From assembly GCA_964019425.1 (NCBI GenBank), contig OZ025802.1, positions 62,001-126,000 of the forward strand: a stretch of 64,000 bases of DNA, in the 5' to 3' direction. The stretch comes from Flectonema sp. DT1601 (Eukaryota > Euglenozoa > Diplonemea > Diplonemida > Diplonemidae). Shown piece by piece: positions 50,616-61,682 of the stretch (its first letter is position 1; every line of letters starts with the position of its first letter). The notes under the pieces were generated by a model. That model did no database searches, was not told the origin of the DNA, and saw nothing but the letters and a program-made list of their open reading frames with translations. The position numbers and the translations under genes were made by a program.

Positions 50616-51905
50616 CTATTTGAAAACCTGAATGACATCTGCAATATCACCCCTACACATTGGGCACTGTGGGGCTTCGTTATCCTTTGAGTCTTTAATT
50701 AGAGCAACAGTACATTCTCCACAGATTGCAAGATGTCTACAAGGAAGGATAAGACAATCCTTTTCATTAGTCCAGCAGATAATACAACTACGATCCTCAG
50801 CATCAGTTGGGGTAACTCGAGGGTTTTCACCAACTTTTTTAAGAATTTCAGACTTCACGCTCTTCGATAATGATTGCCGTCCACTCATACTCGGATGTAC
50901 AGCTGCTGCTTGCTGTGCTGGTGGTTGTGGAGTAGGTTGCTGTGCTTGATACTGTTGTTGTTGAACTGGTTGGTATTGTGCATTCTGTTGTCTACTTGAT
51001 AGAGAATACACAGGAGGTTCTCTACTAAAGATGTCAATCATTTTTACAATCGCTAATTTCAAACTGCTATCCTCCCTCCAACGAGAAAAGTAATCTGTGA
51101 ACACATTACCCATCTGATCAACATGTCGATGACCAGGTTTAATTTGCATTCCCTCAGTTGGAACAACTCTAGCTTTTGGAATCCCATGATGTGGTATTGG
51201 ATAACCACGTACTACTGTAATAGCGACAGGGTAGTTATATTGAACGCTGTTGTACAAACATGGGACAGTTCCAACAAGAACTACCTCGCGATCGGCTCCT
51301 TCAACTTTTAGTTGTAGAGAACGATACTCTTCTAGTGCTTCAGTAACATCTCTGATAGCTCTCGGTAAGTTTTGATAAGCTGATCCTTTTGCAATTACTT
51401 CTTCATTGAAGAATGCGGCAACTCTACGCTCTTCATTCTGATCAACTGTAAATCTACGAGCAGGAGTAGCAGTAGCATTACTGCTACTACTGGTGTACAG
51501 TGGTGGTTCAGTATCAAAAGCTCTCTGTAACTCACACACTAATGTGTAAAGATCATATCCTGGTCTCCAATTCCTTGAATACGGTACTATAACAACTCCA
51601 TCAGGTCTCATCTCATATCCTTGTGCTCTAGTGTATGGTCTCATACTTTCGGTTGGAACAACTGCAACAGCAGGAGCAGATCTTGGATAATCAGCCATTC
51701 TAATTAATATCGGAGTGTGGTATTGCTTAAACTGATGTGTTGTCGGAATGGTTCCTTTCAACTCCATCGCTCCATCTCTATAACTCGGTAATAAAGATCC
51801 AGATACGTGTGTTAACAACGCCATTGTATGAGACCTACATGGTCCCTGTTGCCATCCCTCGAGTCTAGGGATTACCGCCTCTAGATGTGGTACTGCGGTA
51901 TTCAT
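50616..51905 (-). CDS. UEV-UEV-RING protein (Tsg101-like ubiquitin E2 variants plus RING)
   Basis: 429 residues. Residues about 20-140 look like a Tsg101-type UEV: MELKGTIPTTHQFKQYHTPI, MADYPRSAPAVAVVPTESMR, GVVIVPYSRNW, then a C-terminal helix and EPPLY. A second, more diverged UEV spans about 195-315: VEGADREVVLVGTVPCLYNS, YPIPHHGIPKARVVPTEGMQ, FSRWREDSSL, EPPVYS. No active-site Cys is visible in either, as expected for UEVs. A Gln/Pro-rich linker leads to a C-terminal RING (CIICWTNEKDCLILPCRHLA, CGECTVAL, CPMCRGDI) of the C3HC4 type with His as fourth ligand region. Known Tsg101 ends in a coiled coil and steadiness box, both absent here. A ubiquitin ligase acting in endosomal sorting is inferred. 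Single exon. Confidence 0.82.
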   Translation of the reverse strand: MNTAVPHLEAVIPRLEGWQQGPCRSHTMALLTHVSGSLLPSYRDGAMELKGTIPTTHQFKQYHTPILIRMADYPRSAPAVAVVPTESMRPYTRAQGYEMRPDGVVIVPYSRNWRPGYDLYTLVCELQRAFDTEPPLYTSSSSNATATPARRFTVDQNEERRVAAFFNEEVIAKGSAYQNLPRAIRDVTEALEEYRSLQLKVEGADREVVLVGTVPCLYNSVQYNYPVAITVVRGYPIPHHGIPKARVVPTEGMQIKPGHRHVDQMGNVFTDYFSRWREDSSLKLAIVKMIDIFSREPPVYSLSSRQQNAQYQPVQQQQYQAQQPTPQPPAQQAAAVHPSMSGRQSLSKSVKSEILKKVGENPRVTPTDAEDRSCIICWTNEKDCLILPCRHLAICGECTVALIKDSKDNEAPQCPMCRGDIADVIQVFK

Positions 51906-53374
51906 TTTATAGAGTCAAGTGGGAGGATTATTTTTTGTTCTATTTCCCTTGTTGAACTGCCAAGAGAAAGTGATACGGTGATACGGTTATGTGAATCCAC
52001 TCATTATCATAAAAAAAGGTAAACACCCCCCCATCAGGTTCCTGCAACCATCAAATGCTGTAGTAAAAAAAAATGGGAATTTTATAAAATTCTAATTCAT
52101 CCGCCAACAGCTAAATATATAAATAACCGAATTACTGAACTGAATATCATTACGTAGAAAAAAAAGAAAAACAAAAAACGACAACAACACCCACCTATTG
52201 GAATAGAGTACAGAGCAGGTGCTTTCTCCACCCTGGTATATACCCTGTTGCTTAAATAAGATATTGGTTGACATCGCTTTCAGCGTTTAGGAACGCAAAG
52301 AAAGCTACTCATAATATAGAAAGAAGAAAAACACTTCCATGAGCATTCAGAAACTTCCAAAACAGATACAACAAGTCACAAAGGGGGTGGTGGATAATAG
52401 TTATTTGTTATCCAGCATATAGGTAGCAGAAAGAAATTTCAAACCAACAAGAAAAACAAAAAAATATGTTCGGAAGCCTTAGAGCACCTCCTCTTCGCAC
52501 TTTACGTGTTTTCTCATTGACAATTACTTGAGAAAGAATGAAATACCTCAACAAAAATAAAACTAAACAAAACATATAGACGGGGGACACTCACACCCTT
52601 TCAGTTGAACCCCGTTGTGTTTAAATACTGTCTACGTATGTAAGGAAGCCACCTCATGAGCTTTTCCGTTTCCATTTTTCGGACATATCAAAAAAACTAC
52701 AGAGATGCTAATTACTAAAAATCAGCCGTGTCTTATTCGTCCGTTACTTACGCAGTTAAGTATTTAGTTTTTTTTTTTTTTTTTTTTGTATAATTTTATA
52801 CCAAAAAAGAAATAGAATAAAAACATAAAAACAAAAATATAAAATAATAATTTATTACTATTATTTTTTATTATAGGGCAACTAACCTACACCTGACTTC
52901 TCCAATGAGATTTTACAGAGCACTTTTAAAATGTATTTCTCTTTTCATCAGAACTCGGATGATGTAGAAATTTCGTTCCATCTTCAGTTCAACTTCAACA
53001 AAACAGGGTGTGCGAACTATCGACGTTTGGGCCTCTGTTTCATTTTTTTGCAGAGGATAAGAGAAAAAAACTTGCAGTGCATTATTGTTGCCGATAATTG
53101 AGCCAGTGCTAGTCAACTGGAAATGACCCGAGTGACTACCTGACTTCTATAAGGAATGTTGGCGCGTGAAACCAACGAACAAGACAAGAAAAAAAAGGTT
53201 TCAACAAATCTGAAAAAACACAAAAAAACAACAACAAAAAAAAAAAAAACTTAACAATATTATAAGACTTTTAAGAAAAGAAGGAAAAAAAAAAAAAAAA
53301 ACAACCTCAGTAGAACAGGGTTACCTTAACAAAAATAAAATAATAATAATAATAATAATAATTAGATCTCCAGC
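51906..53374. other. 1.5 kb spacer, one doubtful small frame
   Basis: A minus-strand frame at 52913-53116 (TEAQTSIVRTPCFVEVELKM, ending MKREIHFKSAL) has protein-like composition and could be a terminal exon, but I found no convincing partner exon. The rest is AT-rich. Confidence 0.35.
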
Positions 53375-54904
53375 CTACAGATGATCAAGTTCATGTTCGA
53401 AGTCAATCAGCATTTTACTGGCCTCATTTACGGCTTCCTTGTACCTCCACTGAAGGTAGAGATAAATACAAACACCCATACTGGTAACAATAATCACAGC
53501 TGCTGCAATCATGACGGCTTGGTTGTCAGTGTCACGTCCAATATCTGAGTCTGCAGAACCATCAAGCGAAGGAGAGTCTGACTCTGTTGTCGAGTTGTCG
53601 GTTGTGTTGGCTACGACATCAGGAGCCTCAGTTGGTAACGTTGGATACGGAGTCGGAGATAGTGTCCTCGGTATTGGAGTAGAAACCACAACAGGAGTAT
53701 CCGTTTGTTCCGATGTTGTAACTAACCTTATTACCTCAGTAAGGCCATCTCCAATCTGAATTACTACAATGCAATTAACACTATTAATGTCCTTTTCTAA
53801 AGTAGTATCAAAACTACCAATAGGCTCATCAAATGACCCATTAAATTCTTTAACAAGAACTGAATTCATGATTAGAGAGGCTGGTTGCAGACGCACTCCA
53901 AACTTTTCCGAATATATTAGAATATTGTCGGCGGTTTGAACGGCATAAGAAACAAAGAATCCACCGTCAAAAGCCTGCAACCTATAATTTGATACAGTGT
54001 AGTTATCGGTTGAGGACACCATTGGAATATCATAAACGATTGTTCCGAATTCCGACATTATTTTAAAAAAATCACCATTATCACCTTTATACAGTATTCC
54101 AATAAGGTTGGGTGATGCGGAGACTGCTACTATGTGACCACTCGCTTCAACTAACGGGAGTTTCGGATGAACAGGAGAGACATACGTGTCACTCACCGGT
54201 TTTAATTTCGGCAACACCCACGACCCTCTTGCAATAGCAGTTTTACCAGACTTTTCATTAAAACCTTCGTAGATAACATGAATAAAATTTTCAGTAGCAA
54301 CAGTCCATGAGTTATTAGCATTACGTAGTGGTTCAGCAAGCGGTACAGTCGGAAACGTAAACAACGTCGTTACGTTGTAGAACGGAGCTGATTTTGCTTC
54401 CAATCGCATAGCACCAGAACCAATATCCTGAGTGACTATGTATGTTACTGGGGTTTTATTTGAATACCTTGCTGGTAGAACAGTAGCTTCAGCAATAAGA
54501 TATTTCCAGCTGTTTGGTTTTGACATTTTCGTATCGATGTGTGTGAGATTCGATGACAACGTTCGAGTGAGAACACCTTCATCACCACTTTTTGAACTTC
54601 CTTCTTCTATCCAAGCAGCTATAAATTGACCTTCCGATTGGATTGTGAGTCCAGAAATTGAATTACTTTCAGCTATTGGTATGCTATCTGCTGTGATATT
54701 TAATTGATCTAAAGTAAAAACAGTTCCATATGTTATTTTCCTACTGTCGTCTGGATCGTTTTCCCAGGTTGTGATGTATTGATAATCATCTGCTCCTTGC
54801 CATAGAGTTAATTTCCAACCTCCTATTCCATTTAGGATTCCAATCGTTTCTTGCTGAAATCCAGAGAGGACCATGCAGACACTTATCGCTGACACGATCA
54901 TCAT
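53375..54904 (-). CDS. Type I membrane protein, unrecognised ectodomain
   Basis: 509 residues. Probable signal peptide MMIVSAISVCMVLSGFQQET; an ectodomain of about 390 residues, beta-rich with many N-x-S/T sites (YSNKTPV, NNSWT, DNYTV, EFNGSF); a Thr/Pro/Ser-rich acidic stalk (TPIPRTLSPTPYPTLPTEAP); one membrane helix (AVMIAAAVIIVTSMGVCIYL, about 460-480) and a short acidic tail (LIDFEHELDHL). Periodic strands might form a propeller but no family motif is clear. Topology is well supported, function is not. Confidence 0.75.
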   Translation of the reverse strand: MMIVSAISVCMVLSGFQQETIGILNGIGGWKLTLWQGADDYQYITTWENDPDDSRKITYGTVFTLDQLNITADSIPIAESNSISGLTIQSEGQFIAAWIEEGSSKSGDEGVLTRTLSSNLTHIDTKMSKPNSWKYLIAEATVLPARYSNKTPVTYIVTQDIGSGAMRLEAKSAPFYNVTTLFTFPTVPLAEPLRNANNSWTVATENFIHVIYEGFNEKSGKTAIARGSWVLPKLKPVSDTYVSPVHPKLPLVEASGHIVAVSASPNLIGILYKGDNGDFFKIMSEFGTIVYDIPMVSSTDNYTVSNYRLQAFDGGFFVSYAVQTADNILIYSEKFGVRLQPASLIMNSVLVKEFNGSFDEPIGSFDTTLEKDINSVNCIVVIQIGDGLTEVIRLVTTSEQTDTPVVVSTPIPRTLSPTPYPTLPTEAPDVVANTTDNSTTESDSPSLDGSADSDIGRDTDNQAVMIAAAVIIVTSMGVCIYLYLQWRYKEAVNEASKMLIDFEHELDHL

Positions 54905-55053
54905 GTTAGGTGATCCGCTGGGGAATTAATAAATAAAGGGCAAACTAGTGTTTACTACACAAATAGTTTCAGAACTAACCATTCATTACAAAATCCAAAA
55001 TGGCTGGGGGACCCAAAAACTGTATATGGGATGCATCGAGACCCGCACCTGTC

Positions 55054-55122
55054 TTTAAGAGCGGATGTGGTTCAGCGGAGGGAGCACTGACTTTGGATAC
55101 CCGACGCCCAGGCTCAATCCCG
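55054..55122 (+). other. tRNA-like SINE head remnant
   Basis: TGGTTCAGCGGAGGGAGCAC fits a Pol III A box and GGCTCAATCCCG a B box, about 45 nt apart. The rest does not fold into a convincing tRNA cloverleaf, so this is a tRNA-derived repeat and not a working tRNA gene. Confidence 0.5.
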
Positions 55123-55170
55123 ACCAACGTCATTTTTTTTTCACCGGATTTTTTCACCCAGAATAGGTAT

Positions 55171-55650
55171 TAAGCTGGGGTATAGTGCAAGGGGGGGGCT
55201 TGCGTTCCGCCAAGAACTTGGCGGAACGCAAGCCCCCCCCCCAACCCCCCCCAAGGGGGGGGAGCCACTAATAAAAGCCAACCCCTCCCGTACAAAGTCT
55301 GCCTGTCCGTACAAAGTCCAACCTCAAAAAACAAATTTGCTACTAATGGATATTAAGCTGGGAAGAGTGCAAGGGGGGCTTGCGTTCCGCCAAGTTCTTG
55401 GCGGGACGCAAGCCCCCCCCCCAACCCCCCCCAAGGGGGGGGAGCCACTAATAAAAGCCAACCTCCCCTGTACAAAGTCCAACCTGAAAAAACAAGTTTG
55501 CTACTAATGGATGTTAAGCTGGGGAAGAGTGCAAGGGGGGGGCTTGCGTCCGCCAAATTCTTGGCGGGACGCAAGCCCCCCCCCCAACCCCCCCCAAGGG
55601 GGGGGAGCCACTAATAAAAGCCAACCTCCCCGTACAAAGTCCAACCTGAA
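55171..55650. repeat. Three tandem units with long hairpins and G/C runs
   Basis: Units start at TTAAGCTGGG near 55170, 55354 and 55514. Each has CTTGCGTTCCGCCAAG and its reverse complement as 16-bp arms around a 2-nt loop (one or more mismatches in units 2 and 3), extended by G7-9 and C7-10 runs, then a second C-run/AA/G-run hairpin, then GAGCCACTAATAAAAGCC. Strong cruciform and G-quadruplex potential on both strands. Confidence 0.85.
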
Positions 55651-55749
55651 AAAAAAATCAGGAAAAAAAAAAAATGCCCTCACCCAGGATCGAACTGGAC
55701 GGTTTACAGCCATTTTGGATTTTGTAATGAATGGTTAGTTCTAAATACC

Positions 55750-56093
55750 CTCCTGGGATGGAAAGAGCCGACGAGATACGGATAGCGAACTTCCGGACAG
55801 GATGTCACCCGCTAATTCAGAACTGGCGCAAGAAAATCGACTGCCCATTTTGTGGCGAACCGTCCTCACAGGTTCACCTGCTGCAGGGATGTCAATCTCC
55901 CAAACTCGACTCGGCCAGGTTCAAAATCCTGGGCTTCTCAACACTGACCGGCAAGTGGGATCGCGATCGAGAACTTATTATTGCCAACGAAATTCCTAAC
56001 CTTGAAGCTCTCTTCACTTTGGCGTGGCTTCCATCACTCGCGTTGATCATAAGGTGGATGGAACAGACATCTAACCTTAGACTTTGGAAGTAA
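55750..56093 (+). mobile_element. LINE reverse-transcriptase ORF, C-terminal remnant
   Basis: The plus-strand frame encodes IRIANFRTGCHPLIQNWRKK, IDCPFCGEPSSQVHLLQGCQ and a tryptophan-rich end (WLPSLALIIRWMEQ). The pattern 'RTG...W...CPFCG...H.L..C' is the zinc-knuckle region after the reverse transcriptase of R1/jockey-like non-LTR elements. Everything upstream is missing: the piece is 5'-truncated at or near the foldback element. A 3' UTR and an A tail (56570-56593) follow. It is the only convincing coding sequence on the plus strand. Confidence 0.7.
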
Positions 56094-56593
56094 TGTAGGT
56101 GACATGTAGTCGCCAATATCAATTTGTTATTATTTTTAGTATTTTCATCATTATCAATCATCTCCTGGTTGGGTAACTGCACATCACCTTCGGTGTTGTC
56201 GCAGTGTCTCTTCCAACACTCCTGTCTCCTTTTTCTCCTATTCTCCTTATAAATTTCTCTTGAGGGCAGGCCTTCGGGCTGTTCAAGTGGTCTTTGACCA
56301 CCGCTCTAGTTATATGCTCGATTCTTTGTTTTTTCCTTATCGATGGTAGGAATGGTAACCGAATTAGCTTCGTGTGTCCAATTTCAAGGACGCGTGACCA
56401 TTTATTTTTCCGTTGCCGCTCTTCTTACGTCCTCAGGCGGAGCCTACCTATGTTTCCCGTGTTTTCCAATTTGTCAGACTTAAGTCAAAAAGAAAGTATA
56501 AAAGAAAGACAAAACAAAGAAGTGAAAAGAACAAAAACAAAGAGTTTGGTAGCACAGACGAGTGTAACCAAAAAAAAAAAAAAAAAAAAAAAG
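56094..56593 (+). mobile_element. LINE 3' UTR and poly(A) tail
   Basis: Non-coding sequence continuing from the RT remnant to an A run of about 21 bases preceded by AGTGTAACC. Taken as the 3' end of the same insertion; the boundary is inferred. Confidence 0.45.
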
Positions 56594-56848
56594 TTCTGAA
56601 ACTAGGGGTAAGTACAGCGCAGTGGTATAACTCTCGCCCCGGAGCTGGGTGATCGCTGGTTCGATCCCCTGCCACTGCAATAACCCATCGCGTCCGTACA
56701 CGCAATTAGTTCAAATCCCGCACCCGAAGGGCGTCCAGGGTAGGCACCTGGTTGACTCTCCTACGTTAAGACTGGAGGGAAGGGAAAATGGAAGGATTTC
56801 CATAAAGAAGCCAAGAACACAAAAAAAAAAAAAAAAAAAAAAAAAAAA
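56594..56848 (+). mobile_element. tRNA-derived SINE with poly(A) tail
   Basis: ACAGCGCAGTGGTATAACTC matches an A box and CTGGTTCGATCCCCTGCCAC a B box with normal tRNA spacing. A second B-box-like AGTTCAAATCCCG follows about 65 nt later, suggesting a dimeric head. The body ends with an A run of about 27 bases at 56820-56847. Inserted immediately 3' of the LINE tail, same orientation. No clear target duplication. Confidence 0.75.
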
Positions 56849-58253
56849 CTATTTGTGTAGGAAAGACCCCTTTACCCATAAATAAATTAATCACATCACA
56901 CGACTGAAGTCTTTGAAGGAACTCATTTGGTACTTTTTTGTTTTGCGCTGGTTTGAAAAAAAAAAATTAATTAAAAAGTAAAATAAAAAAAGTTATTATG
57001 TCACGTCTTCCAAAAACCCAGCCCTGTTGTTCTTGTTTTTTTGGATCTCTCAATTTTTTTTTTTTTTTTTTTTTTTTCATTCTTGTTTATTTTTTTTATT
57101 TTTTTTTTTCCCCTTTAAAATTAAATTAAAGAAACGAAAGTCTATCGATACACATTCTCCAAGGAACCCAAGGGGTGTCGTTGAGTTGCTTCGCTCTCGT
57201 TATCGTCGATTTTTTGTTTTTTGTTTTTTGTTTTAGAATGGGGGGAATATTTTATATTCCTATCAGGATGGTGGCCATGGTCGTTATTTCTTTTTTTTTT
57301 TTTTTTTTTTCTTTCCCCCTTCTTTCTGTTCTCCTTTTTTTTTCGTTCTATTTTTGTAAAAAAAACCGACGCGCGTAGAATCTATTTTTTTTCTCGGTTT
57401 TCTTTTCCCCACCCCTTATTTAATCCTGTTTCTTATAAACGTTTCCAATGAAGCCGTTGGCTGTTGAACCCGAGAAGTTATTCTCGGATACTGACAGTAT
57501 CAGGTTAAGGAGAACTACAACTAAAAAGAAGAAAAAAAAATAGAAAAAAAAAATCGGGTGAGAGAGTGTAATAATTTTTTTTTTTTTTTTTTGTATTTTT
57601 CTCTCTCAGCGTATGTGACCAAAAGAAAATAAATAAATAAAACAAGAAGTCGGCAACACAAGTTAGAAAAACGCTGTACGAAGATGTACGAAGATAGCGC
57701 GAGGATAAGAATTTCGGACGAACTGATGAAAGAAAACCCAGCAGTACATTCTACAACGGCGTCACTCAATATGACTCAGCCACTGCATATGTTTGCCAAC
57801 TAGAGAGAACGTTAGGCTGGGGTGGGTTTCTTAATAATTTCTGTTTCTTTTTTCTTTTTTCTTTTTTTTTTTTTTTTTGTAACATTCTGAGGTTATCTCT
57901 TCCTCAGCTAAAAATTAAAAAAGAAAAGTGAGAAATAGAAAAAGGGAGAAAAATTGGGGAAGAGCAGGAAAAAGAAATCCAACAAACTCCACTCAGCTGA
58001 GACCCCGACAAGGCGCAGCACACTACACTTTGGAAGTTCAGTTCTCATTCAGAATTGTTGCATTTGAGAATTACTCTCTATGCTGTGTTCCAAGATGTAG
58101 ATCCTCAGTGGATTGTACAATGAAACACATCTCGGTTCTTACAGTGAAGAAGTGTATCAATCATGTTAACGATGTATAAATACGCCAGCAGTCTTATTTT
58201 CTCTTTTATATTTAAAAGAAAGCTATAAAAGAAGACCTAATGATATCTACTGT
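56849..58253. other. 1.4 kb AT-rich spacer
   Basis: Homopolymer-rich 3' region of SEC31. Plus-strand frames here run through T tracts and are not credible. TGTACGAAGA is tandemly duplicated at about 57674-57693. Confidence 0.45.
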
Positions 58254-58897
58254 CTATGATGTTGTGTTCCACCAACCAGTTCTAAGTCTTCGAAGATTCC
58301 TGAACTCTTCGTGATCGCTCTTTCGGAGTGCAATCAGTGCAGCCTGGTACTTGGCTTCATCTTTTCTGTATAGCGCATCACAGAAGTCAACTAATGTTTG
58401 CATTAATTCTTGTGGAAGTCTTCCACTAGTAGCATGCATAAACACATCAGATATAATTGTATGAACTTGTTTCAAACGAGTATTAATACCGGGAGTTGAG
58501 GCCATTCCATTATAAACTCTAGTAAGAGCTTCAACAATATAAGTAGCTGAAGGGTTTAATGTATTCATATCATAAACAGGAAGAGGTTCAACAGCTGGTT
58601 GATTGTTCCACTGTTGCTGAGTATGTTGTTGCTGTGGCTGAGTAGTTTGGTGTTGCTGTGGATAAGCAGGTTCAGCAGCTACCTGAGACTCTTGTTGAGT
58701 TGGGTAACCCCCGTTGTGGAATGCGGAGTCTTGTTGCATACCACGCTGCTGTTGCTGCGGCTGTTGCTGCTGCTGCTGTGGGTATCCAGCATGAGGCTGT
58801 CCAACACCACCGCCACCCATTTGGAAGTTATCTTGTCCTCCCATTTGATGCCCTCCCATCATGTGCTGTTGCTGTTGTTGCCGTTGCTGTTGTTGTT

Positions 58898-58940
<43 letters not shown>

Positions 58941-61682
58941 TTGTTGTTGTTGTTGCTGCTGCTGCTGCTGTTGTTGCTGGAGGTGCGCATCTTGACCATA
59001 GCTTCCGTAATTTCCTGCAGCGGTAGCGCTAGGTGGGAGGCCAGTCTGTCTGGAAGGACTAACAACCTGGTTCTGGTTAGCTGGTACGTTGTGGTTTTGA
59101 GCACCTCCTCCCCATTGGCCCTGCTGCGTCTGCTGTTGCGGGTGATGTTGTGGTTGTTGAATGTGTGGCTGTCCTCCAAAACCAGTTGGATGAGTCGGTG
59201 GGGTGACAGGCATACCACCAAATCCGGCCGGCTGCGCAGCTTCTTGAAGTGCACGTTGTTGTTCCTGTTGTTGCATTTGTTGCTTTTGCTGTTCCATTTC
59301 AGGAGTCCATGGCTGAATTACGAACTCTTCAAAAGGATTAGCTGCGTTAGGATCTTGCCAACTTCCGTGAGCTTTCATTAATCTCCACTTCAGTGACTGA
59401 GATCCTTCATGATCAGGTGGAGCGTAGTAAAGTTGAGTAAGAGCGAATTCCATTCCCTGCCTGTCAAAAGCAGAGAGGTTGGTAGCGTACTTACACTGAA
59501 GGTCCAGATAGTCTTTAATAGTACAATTCGTACCAGTAATACGAGAGAAGACAGTGACTAATTCAATAATACTATCAAGTGATTCTGAAGAGAGTGACTT
59601 CACTAAGTGATTAGCAGCTTCATCAACACAACCAGCACTTAAATAACAAACGAGTGGTGGGATTGTATCTTTTGATGAAACCTCACAAAGAGCATCACCA
59701 AGAGCTTTGCAAGGCGATTTGATTTCTTCTCCTTCGCCAGCACGTACAGTGATAAGGGCAAGGACTTCTTTCCAAGTGACGGTGGCGGTTTTGTTCTTAA
59801 CCTTTTCAATAAGAGAGTCCAAAGCAACAGATCCTTCGACCATCACCTGCACCATATCGATTAGAGTCGAGGAAGGATCACGAGTCTTTCCTTTTAAACT
59901 GTTATAGTAAGCTTCCTTTACTTCCTGAAATGACTGATTATCTCTACATTGTGTTAATACTAAAGCATCAGCAATTCTACCTCCACATAAAAGCCATTTT
60001 TGCGCTGCTGCAGTATCAGCAACAAGGAGAGACTTCTTAGCAAGCAGATCAGCTTCTTCTGGTGATACACCGTTAGTGTCTTTTTGTATATCATCTGTCT
60101 TCATGTTTAAGTATTCCAGCATTCCTTCTCTGCTATTAGCGAGTGGGAGTTGTGATGAGAGGACAGCCCAAGCTGTTTCAACTATTCCATTTCCTCCACT
60201 GTTGCTGCGAGTCTTACAGTAGGCTGCAATGTCTTCAGCGCTTCCGTATAACATTCTTTGAAAGTCGCTTACTCTCGCACAGATTCCGTTTTCTTCTAAA
60301 GCTGCTGCAACTGGAGTGACTAACGGATTCAAGTCACCAGAGTTGTATCTCGATGGTAACTTCTTTGATGAAAAACAAACAAGTCTTCCGCCAAAAGCAA
60401 ATGACGCTCCAACTGGCCGTTTCAACCATCCTGGTGCTGCTACTTTCCCTGTCGCTCCACTTCCAGATGCGATTGAGTGCATGCTGTGGACTTTAAGCTT
60501 TCCTGAACCAGTAGCACATGAGGCAAGTAATGGCATCTGTTTTTTTGTTGATATCATTTCGAATATTTAAAACAGAAGGGAAAACAGAAATCAAATCATA
60601 CCAACGGATGCCATGCGACATGAACGTTTCTACCATCTGGAGCAGGGAGTTCCTGGATTACTTCTTCACCTTGAGCTCCGTTAGGATTCCACATCGTCAT
60701 TCTGATTGATTTAGTTAATTAGATTTTGACTATTGAAATACAAAAGAGAGACGAATACAATCAACGCATACCTTCCATCATTCGCAGTTGCGACTAAAAG
60801 GTTAGGATCTTGAATACTCCATGAGAGTGAATTAATACCACCATTGTGACCTTCAAGGACTGCCTTAGGCATGTGTTTGTTAGCATGAACATCCCAAATG
60901 TGAATTGGTGAAGGTCCGTGAGAGTAACCTCCACTAGCAGTTGTTCCCACAGCAAGTTCATAACAAGGAGCATGTGGTGTCCATGTTAAAGATGTGAAGC
61001 TGGAGTATCCTTGTCCTACCTGAAGCATTACCTTTTTAGATTTCAAGTCCCAAAGAACTACAAAACCTGATACTGTCGCTGCTGCTAAAAGATAATTATG
61101 TGCGGGATTGAACTTGACATCACTAATACTCGCCTTATTACTAGACAAGTACTGAGGATCTAGAGGAAGCTCAAGAGGATTGGTTGGATCTTTTAATTGC
61201 CAAACAGAAATATGACCATTAGCTCCACCTGTAGCAATACAGGCTGGAGTTGTTTTTGTTAAGAAATCAAGACAAGTAATATTTCCTTGAGGGTGTTTTA
61301 TGATTCCTACGTCAGCTGGAGTTCCAGCAATCAAGTCATCAACGCTCCACATTCTTAAAGAACCATCGGTGAGGACACCTGCAATGATTCCGTTTTCGTA
61401 CTTCTTCTTTTCACCGAATGTCTTCCCGCTGACACCAACAGCCCACTCAATTCTGTCGAATCGAAGGTCTCCAATCTCTTTTGTTACTTTTGGTGTTAGT
61501 TTTCCATCCACAAGATTAACATCGTAAATAATTAACTTTCCCTGTTCTGCTTGAGGAGCATCACTCCCTTCATCCATAAACAAACCTCCTCCTGAAAACA
61601 TCGACTCAGCAGTGCTGCCCACTACGAGCATTGTTTTCCTTCCAGGAAACCATGCGAACACGCTGGAGCCTCCTGCCTCCAT
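58254..61682 (-). CDS. SEC31: SEC31, COPII outer-coat subunit, three exons
   Basis: Exons 60772-61682, 60602-60701 and 58254-60536 give 1097 residues; both introns have GTATG donors and CAG acceptors and keep frame (phases 2 and 0). The N-terminal third is a WD40 propeller typical of SEC31: GSLRMWSVDD, GHISVWQLKD, GFVVLWDLKSKK, SPIHIWDVHANK, GGINSLSWSIQDPNLL, then exon 2 with MTMWNPNGAQGEEVIQELPA (the usual WNP...ELP blade). A helical middle domain follows (about 400-700), including CYLSAGCVDEAANHL. Then a Pro/Gln-rich region with a polyglutamine tract, and a C-terminal helical domain (HTIISDVFMHATSGRLPQEL) as in other SEC31 proteins. SEC31 pairs with SEC13 to form the cage of ER-exit vesicles. 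SEC13 is not in the window. Confidence 0.92.
58850..58980 (-). repeat. CAG/CAA repeat in SEC31
   Basis: About 40 consecutive Gln codons, interrupted by one Arg (CGG) near the 3' end, with mixed CAG and CAA codons. The mixture suggests an old, relatively stable tract. It makes long false frames of Leu or Ser on other frames. Confidence 0.9.

Larger units (their letters stand above)
54971..55742. mobile_element. Foldback element with 36-bp perfect inverted ends
   Basis: The ends (54971-55006 and 55707-55742) are exact inverted repeats containing CATTCATTACAAAATCCAAA. No target duplication was found. Inside each end is a tRNA-like B-box remnant oriented inward (GGCTCAATCCCG on the plus strand at about 55110; CAGTTCGATCCTGG on the minus strand near 55690), each followed by a T run, so the two ends look like homologous sequences facing each other. 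The middle is three tandem cruciform units. No coding capacity. It adjoins the LINE fragment. Confidence 0.7.

Noticed and set aside
55054-55122. A tRNA gene
   Set aside because: A and B boxes are present but acceptor and anticodon stems do not pair; better explained as a tRNA-derived repeat head.
56448-57451. Phe/Lys-rich frames on both strands
   Set aside because: Created by poly(T)/poly(A) tails of the LINE and SINE and by T-rich spacer.
58599-59381. 260-residue plus-strand frame of almost pure leucine
   Set aside because: Antisense reading of the SEC31 polyglutamine region.
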